From JAIEPT01 sp038217425 (GTDB taxonomy: Bacteria; Planctomycetota; Planctomycetia; Gemmatales; Gemmataceae), in NCBI GenBank assembly GCA_038217425.1, contig JBBQPM010000224.1:1-10445 (forward strand): a stretch of DNA of 10,445 nt, in the 5' to 3' direction. A model generated the notes under the pieces. That model did not search any database. It saw only the letters and a program-made list of their open reading frames with translations, and had not been told where the DNA came from. The position numbers and the translations under genes are program-made. Position 1 is the stretch's first letter, and each line of letters starts with the position of its first letter. Shown here piece by piece: positions 7,152-10,445 of this stretch.

Positions 7152-7325
7152 TCAGGTTCCCGGAAAACGAGACGTATTTAACTTGCTGGTCAATGGCACG
7201 ATCAAGGTCGTGGGCAACAAACCGTTAAGGGCGTCCTCCTGAAGCACAATTGCAGGACGATCGCCTGATTGGGCATGCCCGCCAGCCGCGGCGATATGCA
7301 CGCGCCAAACTTCACCTTTTTTCAT
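7152..7325 (-). pseudogene. Truncated MazF/PemK-type toxin
   Basis: Fifty-seven residues from ATG 7325 match the N-terminal half of MazF/PemK endoribonuclease toxins: MKKGEVWRV, then GDRPAIVLQ and LIVPLTSKLN. R23 and T46 sit at the same spacing as the catalytic Arg and Thr of characterised MazF proteins. Intact members run to about 110 residues. Here a TGA follows the conserved SRFPGT, and none of the three frames of the next 114 nt restores the C-terminal half, so a deletion or replacement is more likely than a point frameshift. The start overlaps the antitoxin-like gene by 14 nt, the usual toxin-antitoxin arrangement. The product probably cannot fold as a dimeric nuclease, but activity of the fragment is not excluded by sequence alone. 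Confidence 0.75.
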
Positions 7326-7530
7326 CGGAGGCAGTCTCGTCAGCCAAATTCTCGACCATCTCCAGCGTCCCAGCACTCGCTCGGTCCCATTCGTCGAACT
7401 CTTCTTGCAAATCCGGCGGGATCTCGATTCGAACCGGCTGAACCGAAATGCTCACTTGAGCCCCTTCGGGCAAAGGTGAACTAGGGACGACGACGCCGTT
7501 TGTCACAATTCCCCAGATCGTTGCGGACAT
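7312..7530 (-). CDS. Antitoxin-like small protein paired with the MazF fragment
   Basis: This 72-residue protein has an N-terminal half of short strands (WGIVTNGVVVPSSPLPEGAQ, then VSI) resembling DUF104/AF2212-like and related antitoxin N-termini, where a beta-rich domain with the 'NG-hydrophobic-P-LPEG' pattern is typical. The C-terminal half is acidic (PDLQEEFDEWDRAS…MVENLADET), as expected for a tail that wraps a MazF-type toxin. The ATG at 7530 has GGGAGG 5 nt upstream, which decides the start over an earlier in-frame GTG at 7554. It begins 20 nt after the ferredoxin stop codon and overlaps the toxin start by 14 nt. It appears intact although its partner is truncated. The role is inferred from family resemblance and gene order. 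Confidence 0.72.
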   Translation of the reverse strand: MSATIWGIVTNGVVVPSSPLPEGAQVSISVQPVRIEIPPDLQEEFDEWDRASAGTLEMVENLADETASDEKR

Positions 7531-7550
7531 GGCTGCCTCCCTGATCGCAA

Positions 7551-7916
7551 TCACTTATTCGGATACTTCCGCTCCCAGAACGTCTCGCCGCTCCAGTTCA
7601 TTTCGGGGCGGACTTCCACCGTGCAATCGCCGTTCACGGTGCACTGGCACGAGAGCCGCATCTCGTGCTCGTGGCCGATCGCCGAGAGCATTCGGCCCAG
7701 CGTGACTTTTTCCAGGAAGCCCTTGGGGCTCACGTTTTCCATCCCCTTCTTGACTAGCACCCGGCATTCGCCGCACAGGCCCATGCCCATGCAATTGAGA
7801 TACTTCTTGATGCCCGAATAAACTTCCACGCCGGCCGTGCGGAGTTCCGTCCGCATGTCCGAGCCGGGCTTGACTTCGATTTCTTTCTTTTCCGCAGCGA
7901 CGGTGATCTTCGGCAT
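7551..7916 (-). CDS. [2Fe-2S] ferredoxin
   Basis: This 121-residue protein has a beta-grasp ferredoxin start (MPKITVAAEKKEIEVKPG) and the cluster signature C42-x5-C48-x2-C51 (NCMGMGLCGECRV), with the distal ligand at C90 in RLSCQ. C92 and C98 are additional cysteines. The C-x5-C-x2-C spacing fits adrenodoxin/Isc-like and related 2Fe-2S ferredoxins. It should carry single electrons between soluble redox partners in the cytoplasm, but no partner oxidoreductase lies in the window. The ATG at 7916 has AAGGA 9 nt upstream; the TTG three codons earlier would abut that site and is less likely. It is 96 nt downstream of the receiver gene and 20 nt upstream of the antitoxin-like gene, all on the same strand. 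Confidence 0.93.
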   Translation of the reverse strand: MPKITVAAEKKEIEVKPGSDMRTELRTAGVEVYSGIKKYLNCMGMGLCGECRVLVKKGMENVSPKGFLEKVTLGRMLSAIGHEHEMRLSCQCTVNGDCTVEVRPEMNWSGETFWERKYPNK

Positions 7917-7951
7917 CGGGACCAATCCTTAAGTATAAATTGAGAGCCTAG

Positions 7952-7965
7952 GCCCCGCTCGGGGC
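7952..7965 (-). terminator. Possible weak terminator hairpin between receiver and ferredoxin genes
   Basis: The segment GCCCCGCTCGGGGC is a compact GC-rich inverted repeat in the 96-nt gap between the two same-strand genes. The minus-strand sequence beyond it is only moderately T-rich, so it may slow rather than end transcription. It could equally be incidental. Confidence 0.3.
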
Positions 7966-8012
7966 GAGGCAATTCTACGAAAAGGATGGGCCGAGTGGTC
8001 AGAGGGGAGGGG

Positions 8013-8411
8013 CTATTTCGGTTCTTCCTTGGCGGGCTTGGCTTCGAGCTTGAGTCCGCGGCTCACCGCTTCGAGCAGACGCTCCATCGCGAACGGCTTG
8101 CGGATGTAATCGACGACGCCCAGAAACTCCGCGTACGCCTTGTGCCGGCTGCCTTCGTTCGCGGTGATCATGATGATCGGCGGCGCGTCGGTCTTGCCCT
8201 TAAAATGCTCAAGGACGGGATACCCCCCCATGCGCGGCATCATCATGTCCAGGATGACGAGATCGGGGTGGGCGTTGTAGACCATCTGCTTGCCCTGCTG
8301 GCCGTCGCGGGCCTGCATGACTTTGTGCCCTTGATTTTCGAGCACGGCCCGGATGCCGTCGCTGAGTTCGTAGTCGTCGTCGACGATGAGGATCAATTTC
8401 TGGTCGGCCAT
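8013..8411 (-). CDS. Stand-alone CheY-like response regulator receiver
   Basis: This 132-residue protein is a single receiver domain with no output domain. Acidic residues D11-D13, phospho-acceptor D55 (in VILDMMMPRMGG), T83 and K105 (in YIRKPF) are all present, so phosphorylation should be possible. A short Lys/Pro/Glu tail (LEAKPAKEEPK) follows the fold. By family knowledge, such proteins act through protein-protein contacts or as phosphate relays. The ATG at 8411 has AGGGGA about 8 nt upstream. It is transcribed divergently from the NtrC-type regulator at 8519, with 107 nt between the starts, so shared regulation is plausible. No kinase is present in the window. Confidence 0.94.
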   Translation of the reverse strand: MADQKLILIVDDDYELSDGIRAVLENQGHKVMQARDGQQGKQMVYNAHPDLVILDMMMPRMGGYPVLEHFKGKTDAPPIIMITANEGSRHKAYAEFLGVVDYIRKPFAMERLLEAVSRGLKLEAKPAKEEPK

Positions 8412-8453
8412 GGCTGCTTCCCCTCTTCTCTGCCGCGCGGTTCAGTTCCAACT

Positions 8454-8471
8454 TACCAATCCCTCGGGTAA
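8454..8471. promoter_or_regulatory. Small inverted repeat in the divergent promoter region
   Basis: TTACC (8454-8458) and GGTAA (8467-8471) form a spaced dyad in the 107-nt gap between two divergently transcribed regulator genes. Its location suits an operator or activator site. The arms are only five bases, so chance is a serious alternative. Confidence 0.25.
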
Positions 8472-8518
8472 CATACAACCACGAAAAGCAAATATCGCAC
8501 TCTTATCCGCCTCATACA

Positions 8519-10069
8519 ATGGTGCGTATGGAAAAGGCCAAACATCTCGATTCCAAGGCGGGCGAAGGCCTGACCCTGCTCATCATCGACGACGACCCCA
8601 ACCATGCCGAGGTCGTCGCCGAGAGTCTGCAGCGCGTCGGCTATCACTGTCTCCTCGCGACTTCGAGTCAAGAAGGCGCCCGACGGCTCGAACAGGATCA
8701 GCCCGACGTCGTCCTCACCGATCTCAAGATGGACGGCATGGATGGTCTCGACATTCTTCGTAAGGCGAAACACGACCTCCCCGATTGCGAGGTCGTCGTC
8801 ATCACCGGCCACGGCGACGTGCAGACCGCCGTCGAGGCGATGAAGCTCGGCGCCGCCAATTTTCTGCAAAAACCAGTCAACCTCGCCGAGCTCCGCGCCA
8901 TGGTCGAGAAGGCGGCGGAACGCTTTCGACTCACCCGGGCGAATAAGGAACTGAAGGCGCAGCTCGACGAAAAGTTCGGCTTCGAGGGCCTGATCGGCAA
9001 CAGCCACAAAATGCTCGAGGTGATCGCCAAGCTCAAGGTCATCGCCCCGACCGCCGCCACCGTGCTCATCCAGGGCGAGACCGGCACCGGTAAGGAACTC
9101 GTCGCCAAGGCGATTCACAACAACAGCCCGCGCAAGAACAAAAACTTCGTGGCCATGAACTGCACCGCGCTCAACGAGAATCTGCTCGAAGACGAACTGT
9201 TCGGCCATGAGCCGCACTCGTTCACGGGGGGCGATCGGCTGCGTAAGGGACGCTTCGAACACGCCAACGGGGGCACGCTCTTCCTCGACGAAGTCGGCGA
9301 CATGCCGTTGTCGCTGCAAGCGAAGCTGCTACGCGTGCTCGAGAATCAGGAAGTCACCCGCATCGGCAGCAATGAATCGATCAAGGTCAACGTCCGCCTG
9401 GTCTCGGCCACGCACCGCGATCTCGAGGCGGCCGTCGCCGCCGGGACCTTTCGCCAGGATCTGCTCTATCGCTTGAAAGTCGTCACGGTGCGGTTGCCGT
9501 CGCTGCGCGAGCGGCGCGAGGACATCCCGCTCCTCTCGGCCCATTTCATCAAAGAATTCAACCATCGGCACAGCAAGAAGGTCCACGGCATCGCGCCGCC
9601 GCTGCGCGACGTGATGGCCTCGAGCGCCTGGGTCGGCAACGTCCGCGAACTGCGCAACGCCATCGAAAGCATGGTGGTGCAGGACGTCGACGGCATTCTC
9701 AACCTCGACGATCTGCAAGACGGCGACGCGCTCAAGAAAGTCTCCGCCAGCGATTTGAAGTTCGAGGGCAAGTCGGACCTGGTAGGCAGGCCGCTCAAGG
9801 AAATCGAACGCCATTACATCGAGAAGACGCTGGCGATGACCGGCGGCAATCGCGAGGAAGCGTCGAAGCTCCTGGGCATCGGCGAGCGCACGCTCTACCG
9901 CGACATCCAGGATTGGAAACTACAGGACCAGATCCGCCAGGCCCTGGCCGACGCCGAGGGCGACCTCGAACAGGCGGCCGCGGCCCTGGGCGTCAAGCAG
10001 GAAGTGCTCGTGCGCAAGATGAAAAAGCTCGGCCTCGCCGACGGGCCTGAGGACGAAACGCTTCCTTGA
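8519..10069 (+). CDS. NtrC-like regulator with divergent sigma-54 loop and two HTH repeats
   Basis: This 516-residue protein has the receiver / AAA+ / Fis-type layout. The receiver (about 18-130) has D24-D26, phospho-acceptor D68 (in VLTDLKM), T96 and K118. The AAA+ domain has Walker A GETGTGKE at 186-193, Walker B LFLDE at 254-258 and a conserved REDI segment. The loop that normally reads GAFTGA reads HSFTGG here (233-238): the central F-T-G is kept but the first, second and last positions differ. A Fis-like helix-turn-helix (434-468, NREEASKLLGIGERTLYRDI) is followed by a second, similar unit (472-506, DLEQAAAALGVKQEVLVRKM). No Shine-Dalgarno precedes ATG 8519 or the alternative ATG 8528. 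TACAAT at 8515-8520 would suit a leaderless start at 8528. It diverges from the receiver gene and has no adjacent kinase. Confidence 0.94.
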   Translation: MVRMEKAKHLDSKAGEGLTLLIIDDDPNHAEVVAESLQRVGYHCLLATSSQEGARRLEQDQPDVVLTDLKMDGMDGLDILRKAKHDLPDCEVVVITGHGDVQTAVEAMKLGAANFLQKPVNLAELRAMVEKAAERFRLTRANKELKAQLDEKFGFEGLIGNSHKMLEVIAKLKVIAPTAATVLIQGETGTGKELVAKAIHNNSPRKNKNFVAMNCTALNENLLEDELFGHEPHSFTGGDRLRKGRFEHANGGTLFLDEVGDMPLSLQAKLLRVLENQEVTRIGSNESIKVNVRLVSATHRDLEAAVAAGTFRQDLLYRLKVVTVRLPSLRERREDIPLLSAHFIKEFNHRHSKKVHGIAPPLRDVMASSAWVGNVRELRNAIESMVVQDVDGILNLDDLQDGDALKKVSASDLKFEGKSDLVGRPLKEIERHYIEKTLAMTGGNREEASKLLGIGERTLYRDIQDWKLQDQIRQALADAEGDLEQAAAALGVKQEVLVRKMKKLGLADGPEDETLP

Positions 10070-10193
10070 GCGGATCCGATCGCGGAGCCAATGAAGGTTC
10101 GCGTCCGAGTTTGGCAGCGCCACGTTTCATATTGGGTGACGCTGATTTCAGACTGCGCAAGTTGCGTGGTTCGAAACGAGGCGTTCCTGAATT

Positions 10194-10308
10194 CGGCCTG
10201 TAGGGCCGCCTCCTATAGCCCAGGCCGAAGGCCTGGGTAAGAATTACAGTTTATATCGGCCCCGTAGGGGCCGCTCAGACAGCCGCGTGCAGTCGAGCGG
10301 CCCCCTAC
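10194..10308. repeat. Cluster of GC-rich REP-like palindromes
   Basis: Three inverted repeats are packed together. CCCAGGCC / GGCCTGGG surrounds GAA at 10219-10237. CGGCCCC / GGGGCCG surrounds GTA at 10257-10273. A larger stem pairs GTAGGGGCCGCTC (10264-10276) with GAGCGGCCCCCTAC (10295-10308), with one unpaired C. The motif TGTAGGGCCGC near 10199 is a further imperfect copy of the GTAGGGGCCGC core. This pattern is typical of dispersed extragenic palindromes, which in many bacteria are moved by RAYT-type (REP-associated) transposases; no such gene is in the window. Confidence 0.7.
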
Positions 10309-10322
10309 AACGACGCTTCATA

Positions 10323-10445
10323 CTACCCCTCCAGTCTATGTGTTGGAAAAATCGAGGCTTCCTTGATCTGGGTTTGCTTCCGCGGGGGTTCGGGAATGCT
10401 TATGCGCCCGCCGAACGACCCGAGCGGCTTCTGGAGTTTCGAGGT
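10323..10445 (-). CDS. Possible C-terminal fragment of an edge gene (doubtful)
   Basis: On the minus strand a frame enters from the window edge and stays open for 40 codons to a TAG at 10325-10323, including LQKPLGSFGGRISIPEPPR. Most of its first 28 codons end in G or C, as in the other genes here, but the last dozen do not. I recognise no family. A competing reading is a plus-strand start at ATG 10396 or 10402 (MLMRPPNDPSGFWSFE) that runs off the window. At most one of these is likely to be real. Confidence 0.25.
   Translation of the reverse strand, partial: TSKLQKPLGSFGGRISIPEPPRKQTQIKEASIFPTHRLEG

Larger units (their letters stand above)
10070..10445. other. 376-base stretch, mostly non-coding
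   Basis: Bases 10070-10193 hold no open frame, RNA gene or clear terminator that I can support. Bases 10194-10308 are a cluster of palindromes listed separately. Bases 10309-10445 have possible frames on both strands that reach the window edge; these are described in their own entry. The lack of a T-tailed hairpin after the regulator's stop at 10069 leaves its transcript end undefined. Confidence 0.7.

Noticed and set aside
7984..8010. Resemblance to the D-arm of a serine tRNA (GGCCGAGTGGTCAGAGG)
   Set aside because: The rest of a tRNA would have to lie within the end of the receiver gene, and no anticodon arm or T-arm follows. It is probably chance; an old integration scar cannot be shown from this sequence.

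Overview
The window is GC-rich and compact and looks like a chromosomal segment from a planctomycete. I infer this from a Tat-exported DUF1501 protein, several NtrC-type regulators, large unrecognised single-span membrane proteins with acidic and coiled-coil regions, and REP-like palindromes between genes. The phylum is likely; I would not name a genus. No tRNA, rRNA, CRISPR array, integrase or transposase gene was found.

Layout. The left edge holds the probable first 18 codons of a minus-strand gene (1-54). It diverges from a sigma-54-dependent response regulator (199-1623, +). A 117-bp near-perfect palindrome (1627-1743) separates this regulator from a convergent, translationally coupled pair of membrane-anchored proteins of unknown function (4643 down to 1753, -). 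Next come a small GlsB/YeaQ/YmgE-type membrane protein (4928-5281, +) and, convergent with it, a decayed two-gene cassette (5602 down to 5294, -). That cassette is a small conserved ORF split by a frameshift, followed by a 25-codon stub resembling the start of a retropepsin-like aspartic protease. A DUF1501 protein follows (7037-5685, -).

A second small cassette lies upstream of DUF1501: an apparently intact antitoxin-like gene (7530-7312) and a MazF/PemK-type toxin gene that stops about halfway (7325-7152). It sits directly behind a [2Fe-2S] ferredoxin gene (7916-7551). A stand-alone receiver protein (8411-8013, -) diverges from a second NtrC-family regulator (8519-10069, +). The last 376 bases are mostly non-coding and carry a cluster of GC-rich palindromes, with possible gene fragments at the edge.

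How the parts relate. The two NtrC-like regulators and the CheY-like protein are all orphans here, with no histidine kinase in view. The strongest observations are: (i) two independent small-gene pairs that have both lost the second gene's 3' part; (ii) the second regulator, which has a divergent HSFTGG sequence where the sigma-54 contact loop GAFTGA is expected, and two tandem Fis-type helix-turn-helix repeats; and (iii) the uncharacterised acidic/coiled-coil membrane pair. I do not see a clearly complete new defence or mobile system. The membrane pair is the best candidate for an undescribed functional unit.
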